Source of the DNA: Moritella sp. 5
GTDB taxonomy: Bacteria; Pseudomonadota; Gammaproteobacteria; Enterobacterales; Moritellaceae
Assembly (NCBI RefSeq): GCF_018219455.1
Contig: NZ_CP056122.1
Location: forward strand, 2,976,001-3,040,000
Reading direction: 5' to 3'
Length of the DNA: 64,000 nucleotides
The notes under the pieces were generated by a model. The model had not been told where the DNA came from. It made no database searches and was given only the letters and a program-made list of their open reading frames with translations. Positions 1-8,091 of the stretch are shown here, piece after piece (position 1 is the stretch's first letter; each line of letters starts with the position of its first letter). The translations under genes were made by a program, and so were the position numbers.

Positions 1-254
1 TTGTTCCACCGCTGGCTTTCGCACTGTTTTATCCACAAGGTTTCATTACAGCACTCGGTTACGCAGCTATTGCATTGGTTATCCTTGCAATCTTCTTACC
101 GGTCGCTATGGTTTCTAAACAACGTAAAGCAGATGCAAGTGGCTATAGAGTTATCGGTGGCAACGTAACGCTCGTGCTTGCAAGCTTAATGGGCTGTTTG
201 ATCATTGCATCGCAGTTTTTACAAATGGCTAAAATGATACCAGCCGTTGGTTAA
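1..254 (+). CDS. Aromatic amino acid permease, C-terminal end (TyrP-like, partial)
   Basis: This open frame enters from the left edge and stops at 252-254. The visible 83 residues form two hydrophobic helices separated by a short polar loop, SKQRKADASGYR. The first helix region, PPLAFALFYPQGFITALGYA, resembles the last part of the tyrosine-specific permeases of the HAAAP family (TyrP, Mtr), which are inner-membrane proton symporters. The 5' part and promoter lie outside the window, so substrate choice cannot be judged. A hairpin terminator follows after about 25 bases. The family call is fairly safe; tyrosine specificity is inferred. Confidence 0.6.
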   Translation, partial: VPPLAFALFYPQGFITALGYAAIALVILAIFLPVAMVSKQRKADASGYRVIGGNVTLVLASLMGCLIIASQFLQMAKMIPAVG

Positions 255-277
255 CTTTGTTAACGCAAGTAATATTA

Positions 278-326
278 AACAGCCCAGCAAAGATGCCACT
301 TATTCATCATTGTTGGGCTGTTTTGT
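278..326 (+). terminator. Rho-independent terminator after the permease
   Basis: AACAGCCCA at 278-286 pairs with TGGGCTGTT at 314-322, followed by a short T run. The stem continues inward through GCAA/TTGT and GATG/CATC. A diverged copy of the same hairpin lies at 2404-2454. Confidence 0.8.
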
Positions 327-617
327 AATTAAAATTTATCATGTAGTCGTACCAACATCCCTGTGCTTTACGAATAATCCAATACAGTATTCAGATATAT
401 TTGGAAGCCGAAATCCAAACTCATTAAGGTTGAATCTATAATAGCGGCTCAACAAGAGTTTCTCTTTTTTGTGTATACCATCCCCTTGGGAGTTCGATTT
501 TCAGACTAAAACTGAAGATGAATAAACTGTTCGCCCTATTTAACTAACTATATTTAGAGTATTTACACTGCTTGTGTATGATTCACGATATTTTAATTAT
601 TTTAGAGACGCTATACC
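327..617. other. Intergenic region upstream of the nucleotidase gene
   Basis: About 290 bases of AT-rich sequence with no convincing ORF. It must hold the promoter of the downstream nucleotidase gene, but no -35/-10 pair stands out. Only a weak AGAG lies upstream of the ATG at 618. Confidence 0.4.
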
Positions 618-2393
618 ATGAAAGTAAAACTGGCCGCATTAATTTTTGCACCTTTGTTCATCGCACCTTCATTTGCATCTGAAAATGTAAATGTGACGAT
701 TCTTGGTACTTCCGATCTGCATGGACGCTTTATCCCTTGGGATTACTCAACAGATAAACCGAATCCAAAAGGAAGTCTTAGTCAAATTGCGTCCAAAGTG
801 AAAGAGATCCGCAACACCGAAAAAAACGTTATTTTAGTCGATGCCGGTGATGCGATCCAAGGTAACGGGATAGAAACGTTTAAGCATGAGCCAGTTAATC
901 CTATGATGTTAGGCTTTAATGCATTGCGTTATGATGCTTGGGTATTAGGGAATCATGAATTTGATTTTGGTTTAGATGCGCTTAACAATGCATTTAACAC
1001 TTTCAATGATACACCGCTTGCGGGTAATATTTTTCATGATGATAAGCGTCGTTTTCTTCCTGCCTATAAAATAGTAGAACGTGATGGTATCAAAGTCGGC
1101 ATTATTGGTATGGATACGCCAATGGTTGAACACTTTGCAAAAGGCAGCGATAGAATTAATGGGATTCATTTCACCAACCCAAGTCTTGAAGTCAAAAAAG
1201 TGATTGCTAAAATTAAAGACAAAGTCGATGCCCTTGTGTTGGTGGCGCATATGGGTATAGACAACGAAAATAATATCGCAGATACCAGTGTTGGTGATAT
1301 TGCGAGAGCGAATCCGGAACTCGACGCGATCGTAGCTGGTCACATGCATGTAAAAATAGATAAAGTCGTTATTAATGGCGTTATCATTACCGAACCCTAT
1401 AAATATGGTCGAGCGTTATCACGTATTGATCTGTCATTTACGCGACAAGATGATGGCAAAGTCAGCTTAATTAACAAGAATAGTTTTACTTATAATATGA
1501 ACAATCAAGTATCAGATAAACAACTTGAAACTATTTTCAGTCCTTATCATCAGAAATTACGTGAGAATGCAAATCGTGTTATTGGTACATTAAGTGGCGA
1601 AACATTAACACCCAAAAATAGAATAAACGGTATACCAGAAACACAATTACACGATACCGGATTAACCAGCTTATTTCAGGATGTTGGTTTTCATTTTGCA
1701 CCACAAGCGAATGTAATTGCTATTCACCTAGACAATATGAATCCTAAAATGGATCTCGGTGCGATCACAGCAAAAGATATTGCCTATAACTATGAATATG
1801 CAGGCGGTGAATATACTGTTTATGCAATGACAGGCCAAGATCTTAAGAAATATATGGAATGGTCTGCAGGATATTTTAACCAGACACATGATGGTGATTT
1901 AACTTTCAGCTTTGATGAAAAACGTCGTTCATCGAAATACAGCACGCATGATATGTTTGGCGGTGTTACTTATAAAATTGATCTTCGCCAGCCTGCTGGA
2001 AAGCGAATTGTTGAATTAGCAATGAATGGTAAACCTGTTACAGATAAAACGGTCATCCACATTGGTATGAACGCTTATCGTATGGGCCACTTAACGAAAA
2101 AGGGAGGTGCATTAGAAGGACGTAAATTTACTATTTTATCTGACTCTAAAGCAGAATATGGCGAAGAAGCTGGCACAATTAGAAACCTAACTATCCGCTA
2201 TATCTCTGAGGTTAAAAAGGGCAAAATTATTGGTAAAGCAGAAAATGACTGGTCTGTGATTGGGCTTACTGGCCATCGTGCTGAGCGCGAAATCGCTCGT
2301 AAGCAAGTTAATGAAGGTAAACTAGCATTACCAACCACACCTGATGGTCGCTATACCAATGTTAAATCTCTTAGAATAGATGACTTAAAATAA
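618..2393 (+). CDS. Periplasmic 5'-nucleotidase / 2',3'-cyclic phosphodiesterase family protein
   Basis: A 591-residue exported metallophosphoesterase. Residues 1-20 form a signal peptide ending SFA. The N-terminal calcineurin-like domain carries the dimetal motifs in order: TSDLHG (31-36), DAGD (75-78), GNHEFDFG (111-118), AHMG (210-213) and GHMH (241-244). The rest matches the 5'-nucleotidase C-terminal domain that binds the nucleotide base in UshA and CpdB-like enzymes. The length is normal for the family. It probably dephosphorylates extracellular nucleotides for phosphate and nucleoside salvage. UshA-type and CpdB-type activity cannot be told apart by eye. It appears monocistronic, with a terminator at 2404. 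Confidence 0.85.
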   Translation: MKVKLAALIFAPLFIAPSFASENVNVTILGTSDLHGRFIPWDYSTDKPNPKGSLSQIASKVKEIRNTEKNVILVDAGDAIQGNGIETFKHEPVNPMMLGFNALRYDAWVLGNHEFDFGLDALNNAFNTFNDTPLAGNIFHDDKRRFLPAYKIVERDGIKVGIIGMDTPMVEHFAKGSDRINGIHFTNPSLEVKKVIAKIKDKVDALVLVAHMGIDNENNIADTSVGDIARANPELDAIVAGHMHVKIDKVVINGVIITEPYKYGRALSRIDLSFTRQDDGKVSLINKNSFTYNMNNQVSDKQLETIFSPYHQKLRENANRVIGTLSGETLTPKNRINGIPETQLHDTGLTSLFQDVGFHFAPQANVIAIHLDNMNPKMDLGAITAKDIAYNYEYAGGEYTVYAMTGQDLKKYMEWSAGYFNQTHDGDLTFSFDEKRRSSKYSTHDMFGGVTYKIDLRQPAGKRIVELAMNGKPVTDKTVIHIGMNAYRMGHLTKKGGALEGRKFTILSDSKAEYGEEAGTIRNLTIRYISEVKKGKIIGKAENDWSVIGLTGHRAEREIARKQVNEGKLALPTTPDGRYTNVKSLRIDDLK

Positions 2394-2403
2394 CGATATA
2401 AGA

Positions 2404-2454
2404 AGCCCAGCTAAGATGTCGTTTATTCATCATAGCTGGGGTGATTTGTAACTA
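2404..2454 (+). terminator. Hairpin terminator, diverged copy of the one at 281
   Basis: CCCAGCTA pairs with TAGCTGGG around an inner GATG/CATC stem and a TTATT loop. Aligned without gaps to 281-331, 42 of 51 bases match by my count. Two stem pairs have changed while keeping pairing (A-T to T-A, G-T to G-C). The T tract is short. Confidence 0.65.
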
Positions 2455-2490
2455 ACGTTAATTTTCACTTTATAAAGACGGATATTCCAA

Positions 2491-3366
2491 ATGAAATCGA
2501 TTAAATCCCTTGTAGCCACGACTTTATTGTCGGTACTTCTCACTGCATGTGGTGGTGGTGGTGATAAAACCACTCCGACAGAACCAACGACACCAATAAA
2601 ACCTATAACCCCAGCGAAAGAAAAACAGTTCACGCTAAATAGAACGCTTTCAGGACTATATGGGCCTAGTGATAATGCTCTTTTACCCTCACTTGCCAAC
2701 GTCACAAGTCAGAATAACCCAGACGCTAAGAGCGTCAAAGATAACATCCAAAAAGTCCTCAATGTGGTAGATAATACTGCTGAAACCATAATTGAAGTTT
2801 ACGCTATAGTTGCATTTGGCGAGTTTAAACTATACCCGACACTTAAATCTCAAGTTCTACGCTTTAATAGTGGAGCCGAAAGTTCGGGACACAATCTTCG
2901 TGACATTAACGGCATGGTAGAGGAACTGAAAGACTATAAATATACCCATGACTCAAAGCTAAATTGGGTTCACCCTAAACTCGGTAATATAAGTGCGAAA
3001 CTTATAGCGACAACGACATTAAAATATATGGTGACGGTTCTTGCGGACAACTATTATATTAGCGACCATAATATAGGAAAAGTTGAAATTAAATTAGCCG
3101 TCACAAAACAGGATGAATTTATAGTTAAACTTAAAACTGTTAATGAAAGTGGCGGATTTGATGGACGATATAGATATACATTCAGAAATAATAGAGAAAG
3201 AATGCTGGCTTATTATAATGACAATGACTATGAAAATTCATTTTATACTAAGCATGACTATAATAGTCAAGTAGTAGAAGTTGGTCGGTTAACGAAGTCC
3301 AGTACAAGCGACATAGTTTACAAAGCTTCATACGATGTGAGTAATAACACTCTTATTCGTGATTAA
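2491..3366 (+). CDS. Gly-rich putative lipoprotein, function unknown
   Basis: A 291-residue protein with a lipoprotein signal: a hydrophobic stretch then LLTAC followed by GGGG, placing the lipidated cysteine at residue 20. A Thr/Pro-rich linker (TTPTEPTTP and similar) precedes a globular region with no motif I recognise. The residue after the lipidated Cys is Gly, so outer-membrane sorting is likely under the Lol rules. A segment near residues 80-110 (NIQKVLN, then NT and II) is loosely like one in the lipoprotein at 14560-15549, so the two may be distant paralogs. It ends just before a strong bidirectional terminator. Confidence 0.7.
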   Translation: MKSIKSLVATTLLSVLLTACGGGGDKTTPTEPTTPIKPITPAKEKQFTLNRTLSGLYGPSDNALLPSLANVTSQNNPDAKSVKDNIQKVLNVVDNTAETIIEVYAIVAFGEFKLYPTLKSQVLRFNSGAESSGHNLRDINGMVEELKDYKYTHDSKLNWVHPKLGNISAKLIATTTLKYMVTVLADNYYISDHNIGKVEIKLAVTKQDEFIVKLKTVNESGGFDGRYRYTFRNNRERMLAYYNDNDYENSFYTKHDYNSQVVEVGRLTKSSTSDIVYKASYDVSNNTLIRD

Positions 3367-3383
3367 TGTAACCAATCGTTAAT

Positions 3384-3412
3384 AAAAAGCGCTATATTCA
3401 ATAGCGCTTTTT
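3384..3412. terminator. Bidirectional terminator between convergent genes
   Basis: A perfect 12-base stem (AAAAAGCGCTAT at 3384-3395, ATAGCGCTTTTT at 3401-3412) with a 5-base loop and A/T runs on both sides. It serves the lipoprotein gene on + and the glycoside hydrolase-like gene on -. Confidence 0.9.
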
Positions 3413-3451
3413 ATAGCTTAAATTCAAATAATGATTAACCGTAAAAACTTA

Positions 3452-5338
3452 TTACTTCCAAGTTAAACGCGCTATCTTTTTCTCAACATCAACCCAGACA
3501 TCAACAAACTCAAATTCCCTTTCATAAACAAAACCAGTCTGCTTAGGTCCTGTTAACGGTTGGCCAAGAGGACGATTAAGTTGTGGAATATAATCACTAT
3601 TCCAAATAGCTTGGACTTTTACATCTGCACTCACTCCTAGCTGATAACTAAAGAATGAATTTTCACCTGCAGCAATTAAAAATACGGCTAGCGGGAAATC
3701 TACATGTTTTGCTAAGTATGCTTTTTTCTCTGCTAAACTATTCGGGATAGGCTCGTCTGTAACAGGCGAACTCTGAAGCATAATAACTTTTCCTTTTGAT
3801 GATGCTTCTCTCATTAATTGGATACTGAGTGAGATGGCATCTGCACTGTTCATTTTTGGTGATGTACCTTTCATTGGTATCGTCCACCTTTCCAAGTATG
3901 AACCATCCTGGTATTTCATGTGGCTACGGCTACTATTGTTCGTTTCAGCTCTTAATGTATTACCAATAAATAACTTATCACCTGGTAAGTTTTTTGCAAC
4001 ATCATCAACCAGTAATGCGAAATCAGTATTAGGCTTGCCATCAATAAATAAAGGATTGTTCAAATCTTCTTTTGGTGTTTTAGCTATTGCATCAATAAAT
4101 AAGCCATCAATTTGAGGTTGACTCACTGTATCTAATACACTTTGTGCCCACCATGTTCTCATCTCTGGAGATGAAAAGTCATGCCAATAGTAACGATCTT
4201 TAAACATAAAAATTGATTCTACGTTATCATTATCAGTTACTTTTGTACTCCAATCCCATTTATTATCTTCGAATACCTGATCAAAACTATAACCGGTATA
4301 ATGAACCCTCGCATTAAAATAAAATAGCGTTGTTAAATTTTGATTAATCTGCTTCAATCGCGTCGCCGCATCTAATATGCCGGCATCAACAGTCTTTAAT
4401 CCTTGCTTATTACTTTTTTCAAGCATGACAATGTCGTAATTACTAATAGACAAAATCTCTTCATTAGTAAATGACGTTGCTTTTCTTACTGCTAACCAGC
4501 GTGGTATATGATCCCAAGAAAATGATGGATAATGTGTCGATTCACGATCTTGCTCAGGATATGCTTTACTGAATGTAGAGCCAGATGGATATGAAGAATA
4601 ATCAGATAAATTAGAGTCGGTCATATCTTCATTTCGAGCACTAATTGTTAATTTAAAATTTATATTATGAATTGAAAAATCTTTTTTAATTGATGAGCTT
4701 CCCGCGCCAGTGATTGTTGCTAATTTAGAATCAAGTTTAATCGTTTTTCGTGGTTTTCTAAACTCACCACTGACTAAATTACTCCCTGTTCCAATTATAT
4801 ATTTATGTTCATAACCTGCATCAGGTTCAATCAACTTAGCCGTTATGAATCTATTATCATTTACATAATAATCATTTAAAGATAATTTAGTGTTTATAAT
4901 AGAAAATTGTAGTGATTCTTGGTTTTTAATAGCATGGTTACCCACACTCCAATTATTATTAATATCATTAACTATTGAGTGTTCTCCTAGTTCTACAAAA
5001 GAATCACGATCAGTCTCAGTGTAAGCTACTGTGGAATCCATAAATGCTTGGACTTTGACCGTAAGATCTAGGGTGTCATTGATATCATCATAATTAAAAT
5101 CATAGCCATCATATTCAATATGGTAAAACCATTCATTATTTACGACTTCTTTCGTGCACGTTAACGCAGTATCAGAAAGATCAATTCGATTGTTATCTAT
5201 GTTAAATACTAAATCACCATTTTTTTGTTCATGCGTACATGCTTTTGGTTTGAAACGTTCAAAATAAATATCCGTACTCGAATATACGATGTTAGGAAAA
5301 CTAATAAAAACTAACAATAGATATATTTTTTTTCTCAT
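3452..5338 (-). CDS. Secreted putative glycoside hydrolase (GHL15-like TIM barrel)
   Basis: An exported protein of 628 residues from the chosen ATG. That Met opens a normal signal peptide (MRKKIYLLLVFISFPNIVYS); an upstream in-frame ATG at 5362 would add eight residues with no better ribosome site. The N-terminal half is beta-rich and unrecognised. The C-terminal half looks like a TIM-barrel hydrolase. It has FYFNARVHY, the family-like FSSPEMRTWWAQSVLD, and DGLFIDAIAK, where an acidic residue follows a beta strand as in putative GHL15-type hydrolases. It lies near a chitin-active LPMO, so a role in polysaccharide use is plausible. Substrate unknown; the family call is tentative. Confidence 0.6.
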   Translation of the reverse strand: MRKKIYLLLVFISFPNIVYSSTDIYFERFKPKACTHEQKNGDLVFNIDNNRIDLSDTALTCTKEVVNNEWFYHIEYDGYDFNYDDINDTLDLTVKVQAFMDSTVAYTETDRDSFVELGEHSIVNDINNNWSVGNHAIKNQESLQFSIINTKLSLNDYYVNDNRFITAKLIEPDAGYEHKYIIGTGSNLVSGEFRKPRKTIKLDSKLATITGAGSSSIKKDFSIHNINFKLTISARNEDMTDSNLSDYSSYPSGSTFSKAYPEQDRESTHYPSFSWDHIPRWLAVRKATSFTNEEILSISNYDIVMLEKSNKQGLKTVDAGILDAATRLKQINQNLTTLFYFNARVHYTGYSFDQVFEDNKWDWSTKVTDNDNVESIFMFKDRYYWHDFSSPEMRTWWAQSVLDTVSQPQIDGLFIDAIAKTPKEDLNNPLFIDGKPNTDFALLVDDVAKNLPGDKLFIGNTLRAETNNSSRSHMKYQDGSYLERWTIPMKGTSPKMNSADAISLSIQLMREASSKGKVIMLQSSPVTDEPIPNSLAEKKAYLAKHVDFPLAVFLIAAGENSFFSYQLGVSADVKVQAIWNSDYIPQLNRPLGQPLTGPKQTGFVYEREFEFVDVWVDVEKKIARLTWK

Positions 5339-5362
5339 AAATTCAATTTCACTTAATACCAT

Positions 5363-5591
5363 TTAAAGTGCTTTAATTATTAAAGATATATCCTGACCTA
5401 TATACGAATTAATCGTACCAATGTGATACAAACATTATAATAGATATGATTTTCCATATATGCGTATAAAACGCATCCTATACGCACAATTATAATCACC
5501 AATAAAATATTATTTATTTTCAAATGGCTACATCTAATTGAGTACATTAAGTTAAGAGGGGTGAGCATGGCAAAAGATTGAGGATAGGAAA
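5363..5591. other. AT-rich intergenic region upstream of the glycoside hydrolase-like gene
   Basis: It should contain the minus-strand promoter of the hydrolase gene. A 72-codon minus-strand frame is present, but it lacks a ribosome site and family resemblance, so it is not called. Confidence 0.35.
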
Positions 5592-5642
5592 TATAAACAA
5601 AAAGCCCCACTGCCATGTTATTAAAACATCACAATGGGGCTT
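5592..5642 (-). terminator. Terminator of the gbpA-like gene, copied from the ydbL terminator
   Basis: AAGCCCCA at 5602-5609 pairs with TGGGGCTT at 5635-5642, with an inner ATGTT/AACAT stem and a T-rich tail on the minus strand. It is nearly identical to the hairpin at 7483-7523. Confidence 0.85.
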
Positions 5643-5687
5643 GAACAGACACATTATGCTTGGCTGCTAGCTCTTGATATTTAGCTT
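5643..5687 (-). pseudogene. 45-base remnant of ydbL between gbpA-like stop and terminator
   Basis: Bases 5643-5687 match 7658-7702 inside ydbL at 41 of 45 positions by my count. Homology continues through the adjoining terminator, with the intervening ~130 bases of ydbL 3' sequence missing. The gbpA-like stop codon (5686-5688) sits at the edge of the copied block. Confidence 0.7.
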
Positions 5688-7179
5688 AACGCCAAACACC
5701 CCATTGGCCAGTGGTGCCAGGTTCCTCATTAGAAGTCCACCATTGAGCCGTCCATGACTTACCCTTGTAGGTCACTACATCTTTAGCTGTATAGGTTTGG
5801 CTTGCACTCCACGTATTAGTATCTGGTTCAGTCGGTTCAGTCGGTTCAGTTATGTCAGATGGCTCCATCACAAAAGAATATACATCTGCATCCGTCACAC
5901 TACTGTTACTGAGCAGTAATTTAAACGTGAACTCTTCACGTCTATTAGGTAAATCAGCGGTTTTAATAATAAGTTCATTATTCGAACCTATATTCATATG
6001 AACTGGTAGGCCACTCGTTTGTAACCACTCTACGTTAGTAGCATCACCTTCACTTTCACTATGAGTCAACACGACGTAATCACCGTGTTCAACACTCGCT
6101 CCATCCAGATTTTTTAACACCTTAGGTAATATGACCGCATCAATACCAATATCTTCTGTCGTTATCGAAAACTCACCAGATGCACGAGAATCTTTTGAAT
6201 TAAAATAGTTGCTATGTAAGTCATTTTTGAAATACATATAATGATTCATTTCATCGTGCCAACGGCCAATAAACACGTTGCCATCGTTAGTTGATTCATA
6301 CCAACCATTCACGTTTGAAGCCAATAAACGATCCCAATCATTCTTGTTTTCGTCTGTGATTACGAGGGAGAATGAAGCATGTTCAACACTATTTTTATTC
6401 AAAACTTTATAGCTAACCGTATCGCCAACAGATGCAGAGTCTAAGCTAATATTTTGTGGAATAAAGGTACTACCCTGCACAAGATATGGTGAAGTAGGAT
6501 CCGGGTCCGGATCAACTGGCGGCGGCGTTACATCATTATTCACAATCGTAATGTCACTACAATTATAAAAGCCCTCGCCTGCGGCATCAATACGCTGCCA
6601 ACGTACGAACAACACTGCATCACCCACTCGGTCAGTTGGAATAGTTACATTAGTGTGATACTTACCACCAACTGCAGATATATTGCCTTCTTCTTGAATA
6701 AGTTCGAGATCACCCCATGCAAGAGGTTTAGATAGATCAGCATTCGGTTTGGTTAAATAAAATTGCCAAAAAGAAGGGTTATGTTGAGCGGTAGCCTTAA
6801 ACACATACTGGAATGTTCCCGCCTGCACTTTTGTTCGATTCCATCCCGAATGTGCCGCACCCATTCCTTTTTTCTGAGGATCATTTGCATAACACAAGGT
6901 TCCATCAGGAATCGCATTTTTGACTGCTTTAATATTATTAAAGTCGTTGATATTAATGGAAAATTCATTTTTCTGAACAAATGGGTAAGGCCCTGATATG
7001 TCTTTTGCTTGCGCACAAGCCGCATTAGGTGGCGTGCCACTCCAAATACCACCTTGGTCTGAACATATTTTCTGTCTCGCTACTGGATATTCTGACCAGC
7101 CATGAGCAAGCGCTTGTGCACTGAACAATGCAGAATATATCGATAAAGTCGCAACAGTTAACGCAGCTTTATGTAACAT
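5686..7179 (-). CDS. gbpA: GbpA-like chitin-binding protein, AA10 lytic polysaccharide monooxygenase
   Basis: A 497-residue secreted protein. The signal peptide is cleaved in QALA/HGW, leaving His26 as the mature N-terminus. His26 and His110 (AAHSGW) fit the copper histidine brace of AA10 LPMOs, which cleave chitin oxidatively. Residues 26-214 form the LPMO domain, 230-440 match the middle domains of Vibrio GbpA, and the last ~45 residues form a CBM5/12-type chitin-binding module (WSASQTYTAKDVV, then AQWW). An acidic EPTEPTEP linker precedes that module. The ribosome site AAGGAT lies upstream of the ATG. The upstream promoter is not obvious. The stop codon abuts a duplicated fragment of ydbL. 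It likely acts in chitin attachment and degradation. Confidence 0.9.
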   Translation of the reverse strand: MLHKAALTVATLSIYSALFSAQALAHGWSEYPVARQKICSDQGGIWSGTPPNAACAQAKDISGPYPFVQKNEFSININDFNNIKAVKNAIPDGTLCYANDPQKKGMGAAHSGWNRTKVQAGTFQYVFKATAQHNPSFWQFYLTKPNADLSKPLAWGDLELIQEEGNISAVGGKYHTNVTIPTDRVGDAVLFVRWQRIDAAGEGFYNCSDITIVNNDVTPPPVDPDPDPTSPYLVQGSTFIPQNISLDSASVGDTVSYKVLNKNSVEHASFSLVITDENKNDWDRLLASNVNGWYESTNDGNVFIGRWHDEMNHYMYFKNDLHSNYFNSKDSRASGEFSITTEDIGIDAVILPKVLKNLDGASVEHGDYVVLTHSESEGDATNVEWLQTSGLPVHMNIGSNNELIIKTADLPNRREEFTFKLLLSNSSVTDADVYSFVMEPSDITEPTEPTEPDTNTWSASQTYTAKDVVTYKGKSWTAQWWTSNEEPGTTGQWGVWR

Positions 7180-7472
7180 AATGTGTATCCTTTTGTTTGT
7201 AACATACTAGTATTTAAGTAATTCCATAACACATTAACGAGGAAAATTAGCCACCGATAAGTGTTAATGCAGTGTAAAAACCACACATTACATTAACCAT
7301 ATATGCTAAAACATAGTAACAATTGTTATTACTTTAGAAAAATCTGCCTAGTAAACTGTGTAAGTTCAACTTACGTTTTCAGGTTATAAAGTGTAGATAA
7401 CAATACAGTTAACTTGCTATTTAGTCCCTTTGAAAATCATCACGGGTATAATTAGCTACAAGGCTGTGTTTT
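7180..7472. other. Intergenic region upstream of the gbpA-like gene
   Basis: About 290 AT-rich bases that should hold the minus-strand promoter of the LPMO gene. I found no clear operator or second gene. Confidence 0.35.
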
Positions 7473-7523
7473 ATAAACAAAAAAGCCCCATCGTCATGTT
7501 ATTACAACATCACAATGGGGCTT
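7473..7523 (-). terminator. Terminator of the ydbH-ynbE-ydbL operon
   Basis: AAGCCCCA at 7483-7490 pairs with TGGGGCTT at 7516-7523, followed on the minus strand by a run of six T. The inner ATGTT/AACAT stem is kept. Confidence 0.88.
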
Positions 7524-7562
7524 AATACTTTATGCCAGCTTATAGTATATTTTAAACCTGTA

Positions 7563-7883
7563 TTACTTCTTCTTCCACTGACCAGGAGAAGATTCAATAA
7601 ACTGACCTTTTTCTGTCAACGACATCGCTTTTTTCGCTGCTCGTACAGAAATGGCCTGAACCGACACATTGTGCTTGGTTGCTAACTCTTGATATTTAGC
7701 TTTTCGCTTATCATTTACCGTTTTAACTAATGCATTCACTTCACTGCTTGGTTTCACAGCGCCAAGGTAACCATTCGTTTGCTCACCAACCAATCCTGCT
7801 TTCTTTGCGTCTTGTAAATCAATCGCCTGTACCGAAAATGACATAGCGACTAAAATAATCAAGGTTGAAAAAATTCTTTTCAT
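7563..7883 (-). CDS. ydbL: YdbL family periplasmic protein (DUF1318)
   Basis: A 106-residue protein with a signal peptide ending SVQA, followed by a small basic domain. The core GLVGEQTNGYLGAVK and ALVKTVNDKRKAKYQELA match E. coli YdbL. The start at 7883 is chosen because GGAG sits seven bases upstream; the longer frame to 7931 would place non-signal residues first. It is the last gene of ydbH-ynbE-ydbL. In E. coli, YdbL is the periplasmic partner that modulates YdbH-YnbE bridge assembly. A fragment of this gene has been copied downstream of the gbpA-like gene. Confidence 0.88.
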   Translation of the reverse strand: MKRIFSTLIILVAMSFSVQAIDLQDAKKAGLVGEQTNGYLGAVKPSSEVNALVKTVNDKRKAKYQELATKHNVSVQAISVRAAKKAMSLTEKGQFIESSPGQWKKK

Positions 7884-7899
7884 TGTAATCTCCATTTGA

Positions 7900-8082
7900 C
7901 TAGAATAACTCATCATCGCTAAACACATCATCTAGCTCTTTATCTACTTTCACTTTAATCTCGTGATCAATTTTTACATTTAAATTAATCACAATTGGCT
8001 TATCGGGAACGGCAAGTTGTACTGTTGGCGTACAACCAGCAATAAGTACAAGTAAACTTGCACTAAATAACAGTGCTTTCAT
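7900..8082 (-). CDS. ynbE: YnbE family outer-membrane lipoprotein
   Basis: A 60-residue protein with lipobox LIAGC, so the mature protein is only about 44 residues. The segment IVINLNVKIDHEIKVKVDKEL alternates hydrophobic and charged residues, as expected for the beta strand that YnbE adds to the YdbH groove. In E. coli YnbE is the outer-membrane anchor of the YdbH intermembrane lipid bridge. It starts 9 bases after the ydbH stop and is followed 16 bases later by ydbL, a typical operon layout. Confidence 0.88.
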   Translation of the reverse strand: MKALLFSASLLVLIAGCTPTVQLAVPDKPIVINLNVKIDHEIKVKVDKELDDVFSDDELF

Positions 8083-8091
8083 ATTATATCC

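Noticed and set aside
5398-5616. 72-codon minus-strand open frame upstream of the glycoside hydrolase-like gene.
   Set aside because: No ribosome site, overlaps a terminator and shows no family resemblance.
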